A DNA stretch of 64,000 nt, taken from contig NZ_JACSQA010000010.1 in assembly GCF_014836845.1 (NCBI RefSeq), positions 35,957 through 99,956 of the forward strand. Direction: 5' to 3'. Origin of the DNA: Ureibacillus galli (lineage in GTDB: Bacteria > Bacillota > Bacilli > Bacillales_A > Planococcaceae). The position numbers and the translations under genes were made by a program. Position 1 is the first letter of the stretch; every line of letters starts with the position of its first letter. The notes under the pieces are model-generated. The model was not told the origin of the DNA, searched no databases, and worked only from the letters and a program-made list of their open reading frames with translations. This document shows, piece by piece, positions 9,575 to 17,318 of the stretch.

Positions 9575-10669
9575 ATGAATAAAGTAACTGATATTACATT
9601 TTTACCAGACTTAATTAAATTACCTAAAGAATCTTTAAAAGAAATTTGTACAGATTTAAGACTAGATACAACAGGAACTTCATTTGATTTAGCTCAAAGG
9701 CTATGGGATTACATAGCTGATGGAAATCGAGATGGCTTAGAATCTTTAGAAAATAGACTATTATCAGGAAAAACATCTGTAGCTTGGTTCAAAGCTGTAG
9801 ATTTACAGGCTCTACGAGGATTAAAGAAACATTTAATTGATGGAGAGCATAATTTCTTTGGAAATGTGTTAACTATCGAAGCAAGTGAACTTACTTCGGA
9901 GCCAAAATTAATAGCGGCAGCCGAGTTAAATGAGAATGAAATTTTATTACGATACGTATATAATAGTGGGAACAGAAGAACTATAAGCGGAACTCAAGTG
10001 TTTACTACTCCCAAAAGTGAAATTACTACGGCTTATTTAAACCTAAATGAGGGTATTGTTGAAATAAGAACAGATGCTAAAAATGCAACTAAAATAGCCT
10101 CTGCAATTACAAAAATAGGTGATTTAGATATTGTTTTGGAACCCAAAGCAATTTTAGCTCCTTTTGGTAATGACGTAGAACAAATTGCAAGCGCCCTTAA
10201 TGGGGAATTAATTGATGCTACTTCAACGCCTGAGCTAGACTTAGAAGATTTTACTGAAGAACAAGCACAAGCAATTTTAAATATCTTAAACGCTTTAAAC
10301 TCATATTTCGATGATGAAAGTGAAACAGAATTAATTGAAAGTTTAAAGAATGCATCAGAAACATTTGGAGATCATTTGTTAACAGCTCCTTTCACAGCAC
10401 TTATACTAAATGGTATGGAACGAGTAGGAATGCGTACAAATGTTGGAGACTTGAGAGGGCAACCCTTATATGACACATTGAGACCTTATTTACAGCATCA
10501 AGGTGGATTCATAAAATTCAAGTTTCCTGTTGACGGTATCGAAAAAAACTTTACTATAAGAGTAGGATTGACTACAGACAGTGTTTACTTTACAACACCT
10601 GCTACTGAAGAAGTTATTAAATATGTTAGAGAAAACTTAATTCAAAACGTAGGTGTTGTTATTCAATAA
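9575..10669 (+). CDS. SAP-like domain protein, unknown function (cassette gene 1)
   Basis: A 364-residue protein that I do not recognise as a named family. Residues about 13-48 (LIKLPKESLKEICTDLRL then TTGTSFDLAQRLWDYI) have the SAP pattern, a helix-extended loop-helix that often binds DNA. Residues 50-190 look alpha/beta, 220-280 are acidic and helical (LEDFTEEQAQAILNILNALN), and the C-terminus is predicted beta-rich. No signal peptide or TM. The ATG at 9575 has AGGGAG upstream and is preferred over a TTG at 9551. Gene 2 starts 17 bp after the stop, so the pair is an operon. The setting, cargo of an SCC-like element, suggests defence or element maintenance, but that is inference. Confidence 0.72.
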   Translation: MNKVTDITFLPDLIKLPKESLKEICTDLRLDTTGTSFDLAQRLWDYIADGNRDGLESLENRLLSGKTSVAWFKAVDLQALRGLKKHLIDGEHNFFGNVLTIEASELTSEPKLIAAAELNENEILLRYVYNSGNRRTISGTQVFTTPKSEITTAYLNLNEGIVEIRTDAKNATKIASAITKIGDLDIVLEPKAILAPFGNDVEQIASALNGELIDATSTPELDLEDFTEEQAQAILNILNALNSYFDDESETELIESLKNASETFGDHLLTAPFTALILNGMERVGMRTNVGDLRGQPLYDTLRPYLQHQGGFIKFKFPVDGIEKNFTIRVGLTTDSVYFTTPATEEVIKYVRENLIQNVGVVIQ

Positions 10670-10686
10670 ATAGTGAGGTGAAAGTA

Positions 10687-11559
10687 ATGTCTGTAAACTT
10701 AAAAGAAAAAAGAGAAATACAAAATTTTGTAGAGCTTTTAGCTTTTAGTACGGTCTCAAGCTTTTACCCAACAGCTGTTTTAAAATACGCTAATGCTACT
10801 TCTCTTGAGTCTGTATTTGAATACCTTTTACGCCTTGTAGAAGAAGGTGAGCTCAAGTTAAAATGGGAATTAAAATGTTCTAACGAAGAATTAATATGTG
10901 CTCGGAAAATTATTAAAGTAGATAATAAAGAAGATATTATCGACAATGAGTTTAATTGTGATATTTGTGGAAATACTTTTTTAGCTTCATACTATAATTT
11001 ATTTCCAACATTTGAAATCACTCCAGAATATCGTGAATTAGTTAGAGGCGATTTTAAAAAAAAACAAGATTTACGCTTAGATAAGGGGAAATTTAGAGGC
11101 AAAATAAGGGAAGTAGCACAAGTGGTTGCTAAGGATGGGATTTCTGGAAATATTCCTTATGGAGATTTGCCCCCCCAAATCCAAGTAAATATTGATAAAG
11201 TACTACAACAAATAGTTATGTCAGGAGATGGTTTTTTGAATAATGAAGGTAGAACTATCCATATTGGTGGAAATGTAAATGGCAACCCAAATTTGAATAA
11301 TGGTGATGATGTAGTACAGGTAAATCAAGTAAAATCAGATGAATCAGATAAACTATTTGCGGAATTGTTAAAAGAGATTTCAGAAAAATCAAACGAGAGC
11401 AATAAAGCACAATTAGAGTACTTTGCTGAAAAACTGAAAGAAGCATATGAAAAAAATGATACAGAAGAAGGATCTAAGATGGTGAAATTTATTCAAGGTT
11501 CTTTAGGAAATATCGGTTCTTTAGCTTCAATTGCTAGTTTTTTCGGTATGACATTATAA
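10687..11559 (+). CDS. Winged-helix/Cys-rich protein with hydrophobic tail (cassette gene 2)
   Basis: A 290-residue protein of unknown function. Residues about 8-62 look like a winged helix (TAVLKYANATSLESVFEYLL). Four cysteines, C64, C71, C91 and C94 (the last two as CDIC), could form a zinc site. Residues 190-206 are a Gly/Asn-rich beta stretch (IHIGGNVNGNPNLNNG), followed by a long charged helix (about 217-262) and a small-residue hydrophobic C-terminus (LGNIGSLASIASFFGMTL). The last feature could insert into a membrane or oligomerise. Start at 10687 has GAGGTGA upstream. The layout (DNA-binding-like head, spacer, hydrophobic end) is reminiscent of two-gene immune modules, but I cannot name a match. 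Confidence 0.72.
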   Translation: MSVNLKEKREIQNFVELLAFSTVSSFYPTAVLKYANATSLESVFEYLLRLVEEGELKLKWELKCSNEELICARKIIKVDNKEDIIDNEFNCDICGNTFLASYYNLFPTFEITPEYRELVRGDFKKKQDLRLDKGKFRGKIREVAQVVAKDGISGNIPYGDLPPQIQVNIDKVLQQIVMSGDGFLNNEGRTIHIGGNVNGNPNLNNGDDVVQVNQVKSDESDKLFAELLKEISEKSNESNKAQLEYFAEKLKEAYEKNDTEEGSKMVKFIQGSLGNIGSLASIASFFGMTL

Positions 11560-11566
11560 GACTTTT

Positions 11567-11598
11567 AAGAGGTTGTTTATTAGCAACCTCTTATTTTT
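11567..11598 (+). terminator. Cassette terminator
   Basis: Perfect 9-bp stem AAGAGGTTG / CAACCTCTT followed by ATTTTTATTT, just after cassette gene 2. Confidence 0.85.
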
Positions 11599-11683
11599 AT
11601 TTGGAAAATTAATTATTACACCATTCGTAATTCCGCAATAATTAATTTCAATTTGAATTTTCTTTTACCCTATCCAACGTTAC

Positions 11684-11704
11684 GGCGAACCGTATCATAA
11701 GTAA
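11684..11704 (+). repeat. attR of SCC-like element
   Basis: Second copy of GGCGAACCGTATCATAA followed by GTAA. Read in the rlmH frame it gives GEP-Tyr-His-Lys-stop, which marks it as the displaced end of the original rlmH. Confidence 0.85.
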
Positions 11705-11798
11705 GTGCGTTTTTCTTAGTTCTATACATCTAAAATGCTGCATTTTTAGAGGAAAGAGAAGACTTGAAAGATAATTATATAATACGAATTTGTAGAAA

Positions 11799-11838
11799 AG
11801 TGTCGGGTACTATTAAAAGTGCCTGATACTTTTTTTGT
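11799..11838. repeat. REP-like hairpin, possibly a terminator
   Basis: Arms AGTGTCGGGTAC and GTGCCTGATACT pair with several G-U pairs across an A-rich 8-nt loop and are followed by seven T. The GTGCCTGA-ACTTTTTT look is common to short dispersed palindromes in Bacillus genomes. It lies 100 bp right of attR and could stop transcription leaving the element. Confidence 0.55.
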
Positions 11839-11933
11839 TTTATCGGGAGTAGATTGGGTATTAACTATCATAAGCAAGTTATATAGCAAGAGGTATTGAA
11901 GGAATAATCGAAAAAGAAAGGAGTTATAGCAAT

Positions 11934-12716
11934 ATGTTGTTGAATAAAAAGTTACTATTGGTCTTTAGTACAATAGTAGTTTGCTTTTTGTCTGGTTGTG
12001 CTGAGAAGCAGAAGCTTGAAGACGGATCTGAACTGATAAATAAAGATCAATTTATTTTTGCTACTTCTGGTGAATTCAAGCCATTTAGTTATATAAATGA
12101 CGATCTCACAATGTCGGGCTTTGATATTGAAGTTGGTGAAGCGATTGCAAAGGAAATGGGCCTTGAGCCGGTTCAGAAACGAATCAAGTTCAAAGGGATT
12201 GTTGAAGGGGTAAAAACAGGTAGAGCAGATGCAGCCGTTGCAAGCCACACGATTAACCCACAGCGAAGTAAACATGTTTCTTTCTCTACCCCGTATTATT
12301 ATTCAGGGCCGAAAATTTTCACCAGACCGGATAGTAAAATTAGGACTGTCGAAGATTTAAAGGGAAAGGAAGTAGCTGTTGCAAAAGGATCAACATATGC
12401 CGATACAGCTTCTAAGTATACAGACAAAATAAAAACATATGACAGCGATATTACAGCATTAAAGGCGTTGAGCAGCGGACGTCACGATGCAGTAATCACA
12501 GATTTTGTTACAGGAAAAACTGCTGAAAAGGAAGGGTTCGAGATTAAAGGACAGCAATTAATTAATCGCAGTGAACAAGCGGTCGTGCTGCCCCAGGATA
12601 ATCCACAACTATTGAAACGAGTAAATGAATCTTTGGAACAACTTCGGGAAAATGGAACACTGACTCAAATCAGTATCAAATATTTTGGTGAGGACATTAC
12701 CAAAAAACCAGAGTAA
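11934..12716 (+). CDS. Amino-acid ABC transporter, solute-binding lipoprotein
   Basis: Family 3 solute-binding protein (260 residues) of the polar amino-acid uptake group, anchored by a lipobox (VCFLSGCAEK; lipidated Cys about residue 22). The mature part shows the typical start FATSGEFKPFSYINDD, then GFDIEVGEAIAKEMG, and the hinge region RTVEDLKGKEVAVAKGS. AAAGGAG precedes the ATG. With the permease and ATPase downstream it forms a tcyABC/glnHPQ-type importer; cystine is a likely substrate (TcyA-like) but the ligand cannot be read from sequence alone. Confidence 0.88.
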   Translation: MLLNKKLLLVFSTIVVCFLSGCAEKQKLEDGSELINKDQFIFATSGEFKPFSYINDDLTMSGFDIEVGEAIAKEMGLEPVQKRIKFKGIVEGVKTGRADAAVASHTINPQRSKHVSFSTPYYYSGPKIFTRPDSKIRTVEDLKGKEVAVAKGSTYADTASKYTDKIKTYDSDITALKALSSGRHDAVITDFVTGKTAEKEGFEIKGQQLINRSEQAVVLPQDNPQLLKRVNESLEQLRENGTLTQISIKYFGEDITKKPE

Positions 12717-12747
12717 ACCAATGCTATAAAAGAAAGGAAGTAGTACT

Positions 12748-13413
12748 TTGCCAAGTTTTTCGCATTTTTTCCACATACTAATGGACACAAAAGGTGTATT
12801 CTTTAAAGCTATGCTTTTAACATTAGAGCTGACGGTGGTTTCTATCTTAATTGGAATCGTCATCGGACTTGTTTTTGCCTTATTAAAAATTTCTAATATA
12901 AAAATTTTAGAACTTATTTCAGATATATATGTCTATTTGGTTCGCGGAACACCGCTAATTGTTCAAATATTTATCCTCTACTTCGGAATTAGCGGGATTT
13001 TCCTTCTTCCTGATTTTTGGGCTGCTTCACTTGCTCTAGCGTTACATAATGGAGCTTATATTTCTGAAATCCTTCGGGGAGCAATCCAGTCAGTCGATAA
13101 AGGCCAGTTTGAGGCAGGACGCTCTTTGGGAATGACAAAGACACTGACATTAAGAAGGATTATTCTCCCGCAGGCATTCCGTAGAGCGTTGCCGCCTTTA
13201 GGCAATCAATTTATCATAAGTTTAAAAGATTCTTCGTTAGCCGCATTTATCTCCATGAATGAGCTGTTTAATGTGGCGACAACACTTGGGTCAAATAATT
13301 TTGACGAAATGACCTATTTACTTATTGTAGCAGTCTACTATTTATTATTAGTAGCGTTGATGACATTTGTAGTGAACCGAACTGAACAAAAATTAACGGT
13401 AAGTGACAGATAG
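12748..13413 (+). CDS. Amino-acid ABC transporter permease
   Basis: HisM-type permease with about five TM helices. The EAA loop that docks on the ATPase is visible as EAGRSLGMTKTLTLRRIILP. The start is TTG at 12748 with AAGGAAG 6-7 bp upstream. Between the binding-protein and ATPase genes, with gaps of 31 and 12 bp, so one transcript. Length (221 residues) is normal for the family. Confidence 0.9.
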   Translation: MPSFSHFFHILMDTKGVFFKAMLLTLELTVVSILIGIVIGLVFALLKISNIKILELISDIYVYLVRGTPLIVQIFILYFGISGIFLLPDFWAASLALALHNGAYISEILRGAIQSVDKGQFEAGRSLGMTKTLTLRRIILPQAFRRALPPLGNQFIISLKDSSLAAFISMNELFNVATTLGSNNFDEMTYLLIVAVYYLLLVALMTFVVNRTEQKLTVSDR

Positions 13414-13425
13414 GAGCTGAAAAGA

Positions 13426-14169
13426 ATGGACACCAAGGAAATGATTAAAATAAAACAATTGAATAAATCGTTTGGAGATTTACATGTATTGAAAAATATC
13501 GACATGACAGTTTACGAGAGCGATGTTGTTTGTCTAATAGGATCGAGTGGGTCAGGGAAAAGTACCCTCCTTCGTTGTTTGAACTTTTTAGAAAGAAAGG
13601 ATAACGGCAATATTATAATTGAGGGAAATGAAGTCAATCCACGGACAGATGACCTTAACAAGATTAGAGAAAAGGTAGGTATGGTGTTTCAAAATTTCAA
13701 CTTATTCCCACACAAAACGGTTCTGGAAAATATTATTGAAGCACCTATTATGGTAAAGGGTGTAGACAAAGAGAAAGCTATCATCAAAGCAAAACAATTA
13801 CTGAAAAAAGTAGGTTTGGAAGATAAGTCGGATGTCTATCCTAGTAAACTATCAGGGGGGCAAAAGCAACGGGTGGCGATTGCTAGAGCACTTGCGATGG
13901 AACCAGACATTATGCTTTTTGATGAGCCAACATCGGCACTCGATCCCGAGCTTGTGGGAGAGGTTTTAACAACCATGAAAGACTTGGCTGAAGAAGGAAT
14001 GACAATGGTTGTTGTAACCCATGAAATGGGATTCGCAAGAGAAGTAGCTGATTGGATTGTGTATATGCATGATGGGAAAATTATTGAACGCGGCACACCT
14101 GAACAATTTTTCAACCATCCGAAAGAGGAGAGAACTCGGGAATTTTTAACAGCGACAATGCTTAAATAA
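13426..14169 (+). CDS. Amino-acid ABC transporter ATP-binding protein
   Basis: ATPase of the polar amino-acid importer (247 residues). Walker A is GSSGSGKST, the Q-loop is in [10 protein letters not shown], the signature is LSGGQKQR, Walker B is [12 protein letters not shown] and the switch His is in VVTHEMG. Closely resembles TcyC/GlnQ/ArtP-type subunits. Last gene of the three-gene operon, followed by a strong hairpin terminator. Confidence 0.92.
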   Translation: MDTKEMIKIKQLNKSFGDLHVLKNIDMTVYESDVVCLIGSSGSGKSTLLRCLNFLERKDNGNIIIEGNEVNPRTDDLNKIREKVGMVFQNFNLFPHKTVLENIIEAPIMVKGVDKEKAIIKAKQLLKKVGLEDKSDVYPSKLSGGQKQRVAIARALAMEPDIMLFDEPTSALDPELVGEVLTTMKDLAEEGMTMVVVTHEMGFAREVADWIVYMHDGKIIERGTPEQFFNHPKEERTREFLTATMLK

Positions 14170-14172
14170 ACT

Positions 14173-14209
14173 AAAAGGTCCTGCCTATATATAAGGCAGG
14201 ACCTTTTAT
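14173..14209 (+). terminator. Amino-acid transporter operon terminator
   Basis: Perfect stem AAAAGGTCCTGCCT / AGGCAGGACCTTTT, 4 bp after the ATPase stop. Confidence 0.9.
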
Positions 14210-14417
14210 GGTTTTGTGTTAAATATTTGATTCAAATGCTCAATTTAAGATATGAAGCGCTAAATTGTTAATTTATAGAGGGGAAAAAACTTTTTGTTGA
14301 TAGAAGAAAAGAGCAAGAAGCTGAATAAGCAAATAAAAGAATGATAGATCGTACAACTAGGTTCTATTGCTAAATAAACTTATAAAGTCATGTTCAGAGA
14401 ATATAAGGAATTTTTAT
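14210..14417. other. Non-coding stretch before the que promoter
   Basis: About 200 bp of AT-rich DNA with no gene, repeat or RNA motif that I can support. Confidence 0.5.
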
Positions 14418-14446
14418 TTGAAATTTAGAGCCAATTTATATACTAT
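14418..14446 (+). promoter_or_regulatory. Candidate sigma-A promoter of queDE
   Basis: -35 TTGAAA (14418-14423), a 17-bp spacer, and -10 TACTAT (14441-14446), placed about 30 bp before the preQ1 aptamer. Confidence 0.55.
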
Positions 14447-14469
14447 ATTCATAAAAGAATGCCCGGATT

Positions 14470-14559
14470 TGAACGGGAGAGGTTCATAGCTTATACCCTC
14501 TATAAAAAACTATGGAAACATGACAATTCGCCATGTCCATAAAGGACGTGGCTTTTTTT
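14470..14559 (+). ncRNA. preQ1-I riboswitch with intrinsic terminator
   Basis: The aptamer has P1 strands AGAGG (14478-14482) and CCTCT (14497-14501), loop bases TTCATAGCTTATAC, and the A-rich tail ATAAAAAACTATGG that folds back as an H-type pseudoknot; this is the class I pattern AGAGGTTC...CCCTCTATAAAAAACTA. A terminator follows (GCCATGTCC / GGACGTGGC, then seven T, 14530-14559). Binding of preQ1 is expected to favour termination and switch off queD-queE, the pathway that makes preQ1/queuosine. Confidence 0.93.
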
Positions 14560-14646
14560 GTTTAATGCATACGTTTTATTAGAAAGATTGTTAGCGCCTC
14601 TCTTGAAAAATTTCGGGAATATTTTCAGGGAGGGAATTTTGAAAAC

Positions 14647-15120
14647 ATGCCTAATTTTAGAATTGTTGATAAGCTACAAAAAATGGATGAAGATATTCAA
14701 AGAAGTCAATTAAAATACCATTCGAAACGTGTGCTTGTATGCAAAGAGTTTACTTTCGATGCTGCACATCACTTACATGATTATGAGGGAAAGTGTAAAA
14801 ATTTACATGGTCATACATATCGTGCAGTCTTAGGATTAAGTGGTTATACTGACGAACGGGGCCTCATGATTGATTTTGGGGACATTAAGGACATCTGGAA
14901 ACAAAAAATAGAAATTTATTTAGATCATCACTATATAAACGAAACACTGCCACCGATGAATACGACGGCAGAGAATATCGTTGTTTGGATTTATGAAAAG
15001 TTGAATGAGGCCATGCGTGATGAACAACGATATAATGGGGCGCGTGTAGAATTTATCAGGCTTTATGAAACTCCTACAAGCTATGCTGAGGCAAGAAGGG
15101 AGTGGATGGAGTTTGAGTAA
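14647..15120 (+). CDS. queD: 6-carboxytetrahydropterin synthase QueD
   Basis: Converts dihydroneopterin triphosphate to 6-carboxy-5,6,7,8-tetrahydropterin in queuosine biosynthesis. Zinc-binding histidines are in FDAAHHLHDYEGKCKNLHGHTY, which also holds the catalytic Cys; the acidic/His pair follows in LDHHYIN, and the substrate Glu in RLYETPTS. 157 residues, about the B. subtilis length plus a short N-terminal extension. GGAGGG is about 13 bp before the ATG, a rather long spacing. Controlled by the preQ1 riboswitch and overlapping queE. Confidence 0.95.
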   Translation: MPNFRIVDKLQKMDEDIQRSQLKYHSKRVLVCKEFTFDAAHHLHDYEGKCKNLHGHTYRAVLGLSGYTDERGLMIDFGDIKDIWKQKIEIYLDHHYINETLPPMNTTAENIVVWIYEKLNEAMRDEQRYNGARVEFIRLYETPTSYAEARREWMEFE

Positions 15121-15841
15121 ATTACCTATTATAGAGATTTTTGGTCCTACGATTCAAGGTGAAGGGATGGTAGTGGGCCAGAAGACAATGTTTGTACGTA
15201 CTGCCGGCTGTGATTATTCATGTTCTTGGTGTGACTCTGCATTTACATGGGATGGTACGGGCAAACATCTTATTGTTCAAATGACAGCGCAAGAAGTTTG
15301 GTCTGAGTTGAAACGCCTAGGAGGAAATGGGTTTTCATTCGTCACGATTTCAGGAGGTAATCCTGCGCTTCTTCGTAATTTAGATGCACTTGTTGCCCTT
15401 TTAAAAGAGAATAATATAAAGATAGGCGTGGAAACACAGGGTAGTAAATGGCAAGACTGGTTGTATGATATCGATGAACTAACCATTTCACCAAAGCCTC
15501 CTAGTTCTAAAATGACGACAGATTTCTCTATACTCTCTACTATTTTAAAGAAACTTAGAGATAGAAATAACAATCAACATATATCTCTTAAAGTTGTTGT
15601 ATTTAATCAAGAGGATTATCTTTATGCTAAAGAAGTTCATCGTAGATATCCGACCATTCCTTTTTATCTTCAGGTTGGAAATGATGACATTACTTCCTTG
15701 GACAATACGCAGTTAGTTAGCCATTTATTAGAAAAGTATCAAACGCTAATAGATCAAGTGATGATGGATGAAGAATTAAAGAACGTTAAAATATTACCGC
15801 AGCTCCATACACTCATCTGGGGAAATAAAAGAGGCGTATAG
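15113..15841 (+). CDS. queE: 7-carboxy-7-deazaguanine synthase QueE
   Basis: Radical SAM enzyme that turns the QueD product into 7-carboxy-7-deazaguanine. The cluster motif is CDYSCSWCDSAF, the family variant, and substrate residues follow in TISGGNPAL and SPKPPSSKM. I place the start at TTG 15113 (MSKLPIIEIFGPTIQGEG), which overlaps the queD stop by 8 bp and has GGAG just upstream; an ATG at 15065 would add 16 residues that the family lacks. queC and queF, which usually accompany these genes in Bacillus, are not next to them here. Confidence 0.95.
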   Translation: MSKLPIIEIFGPTIQGEGMVVGQKTMFVRTAGCDYSCSWCDSAFTWDGTGKHLIVQMTAQEVWSELKRLGGNGFSFVTISGGNPALLRNLDALVALLKENNIKIGVETQGSKWQDWLYDIDELTISPKPPSSKMTTDFSILSTILKKLRDRNNNQHISLKVVVFNQEDYLYAKEVHRRYPTIPFYLQVGNDDITSLDNTQLVSHLLEKYQTLIDQVMMDEELKNVKILPQLHTLIWGNKRGV

Positions 15842-15899
15842 CGCTCAACTCAGCATTATATTACAGAGAGCCATATCCTTTGGTTTTTATGAAAAAAAA

Positions 15900-15943
15900 T
15901 AACAGCATTCTCTCATTTAAAGATGGAGAAGTGCTGTTTTTTT
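15900..15943 (+). terminator. queDE terminator
   Basis: Stem AACAGCATTCTC / GAGAAGTGCTGTT with seven T after it. Confidence 0.85.
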
Positions 15944-16139
15944 GAATTCTTAAATTGAACTCTAGTTGTGTGAATGGTTGTTAATATCCAACAACCAACA
16001 GTTAGTCTATTCCAATCGCTATATTCTACTAGATTAAAAAACACTCTAAAAGTTACTATGAAATAATATACAGAATTGTTAAACTATTAATAGCATCATG
16101 ATTTTGCTTCAATTTAATCCTATTTAAGGAGGGAGAAAA

Positions 16140-17036
16140 ATGGAGCGTAAAGTGAATTTGATTCCATATCAAGTAGTAGAATGGTTTAACGAAAACGAAT
16201 TGACGCAGGATTTGAAAATTAGCAACAAAGAAATGTTGGCACAAGAACTCAACATAGCAAAGGCAGTCTATTTAGAGTACAGCAATAACCAGACTTACTA
16301 TGAGGAAGATAGGGACAAAGAAATTAAACAAACGTATTATAAAAATACTTCTCTTGATAGAAAGAATATTCATGAGTTACTAGAAAAAACACATCAAAAT
16401 AAGTTAGGTTACGCTCCTCACCGTTATGTCTATCCATGGGTAGATCTTCAGAAGAATGGGAAACTTAAAAGCGTATATTCAGGGAAAGAGATGGATCCGC
16501 TCACTGTTATAGAAGCGGATATACGTATTTTAGAAGCTACAGGTGGGACTATCACTCATTTATCCGATGAGGTGACGTTAAATTGTGAGCATGTAGTACC
16601 CCAATCTTGGTTTGATAAGAGTCAACCAATGAGAGGGGATTTGCACCATTTATTTGCCTGTGACCCCACATGCAACAGCCGCCGTGGGAACAGTCCCTAT
16701 TATGATTTTCTTGACTATGTTCCGGAAGGCCATATCTTAGGTATTGAGGAAGGTTGCGGGAAGGCAGATGAAGGGAAATTCGAACCTGAATATGGAAAGG
16801 GAATTGTTGCAAGGGCTACTTTTTATTTTTTGGCTCGATACCCTGGAACGATTAACAATAATTTGGTCAATATGAAGGTTTTACTTGAGTGGCATCAGAA
16901 ATTTCCAGTGTCTTTATATGAAAAACACCGAAACCTTGCTATTTATGATTTACAAGGAAACCGGAATCCATTTATTGATTTTCCAGAGTTCGCAGAAAAA
17001 TGGATATTTGAAAAAGATGGTTTTAATGGATGCTAG
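16140..17036 (+). CDS. Endonuclease I-family nuclease
   Basis: A 298-residue protein with the endonuclease I (EndA/NucM, Bacillus BsnA/BsnB) active region: a beta-beta-alpha metal-type segment LNCEHVVPQSWFDK, followed by RGDLHHLFACDPTCNSRRGN. Family members cut DNA or RNA without sequence preference. The B. subtilis relatives are secreted, but this N-terminus (MERKVNLIPYQVVEWF) is charged and has no signal peptide, so the protein should be cytoplasmic or leave by another route. Single-gene unit between two terminators. No immunity-like gene lies beside it. Confidence 0.82.
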   Translation: MERKVNLIPYQVVEWFNENELTQDLKISNKEMLAQELNIAKAVYLEYSNNQTYYEEDRDKEIKQTYYKNTSLDRKNIHELLEKTHQNKLGYAPHRYVYPWVDLQKNGKLKSVYSGKEMDPLTVIEADIRILEATGGTITHLSDEVTLNCEHVVPQSWFDKSQPMRGDLHHLFACDPTCNSRRGNSPYYDFLDYVPEGHILGIEEGCGKADEGKFEPEYGKGIVARATFYFLARYPGTINNNLVNMKVLLEWHQKFPVSLYEKHRNLAIYDLQGNRNPFIDFPEFAEKWIFEKDGFNGC

Positions 17037-17060
17037 TATTTTTTCATACAGAACTTAAAA

Positions 17061-17088
17061 AAACAGCACATGGTTGCTGTTTTTTTAA
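17061..17088 (+). terminator. Endonuclease gene terminator
   Basis: Stem AACAGCA / TGCTGTT around CATGGT, followed by TTTTTAAG. Confidence 0.75.
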
Positions 17089-17318
17089 GTTTGAAGAAAA
17101 GAGAATCGCGGCTTAGAATAAATAAGTTAGCTTGATCTGAAAGAATTCAATTAGGACTTGTACAAAATCCCCTTTTCTCTAATTCCTCTTTTAAAGATAG
17201 GGTCATTTGGTGAACCATATAAGTAAATGAGGTTTTTTAGGAAAGGAATTTCTATGATTAAGGTTTATGTAGAAAGGTAAGAAGGGTAACTTTTTATAGA
17301 TTTTAAGGAGAAATGTTA

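Larger units (their letters stand above)
7993..11700. mobile_element. SCC-like element integrated at rlmH
   Basis: A 3.7-kb segment bounded by the 17-bp direct repeat. The left repeat is the real rlmH end; the right repeat (GGCGAACCGTATCATAA then GTAA) would also encode GEPYHK-stop, as expected for the original rlmH tail displaced by insertion. Contents: a broken large serine recombinase next to attL, a truncated phage-type gene, a 400-bp AT-rich spacer and an intact two-gene cassette. Because the recombinase is dead, the element is probably immobile unless helped in trans. It has no mec or known resistance gene. Confidence 0.78.

Noticed and set aside
14281..14350. Short TTG-start ORF upstream of the que promoter
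   Set aside because: Only about 15 codons with no ribosome site or conservation cue.
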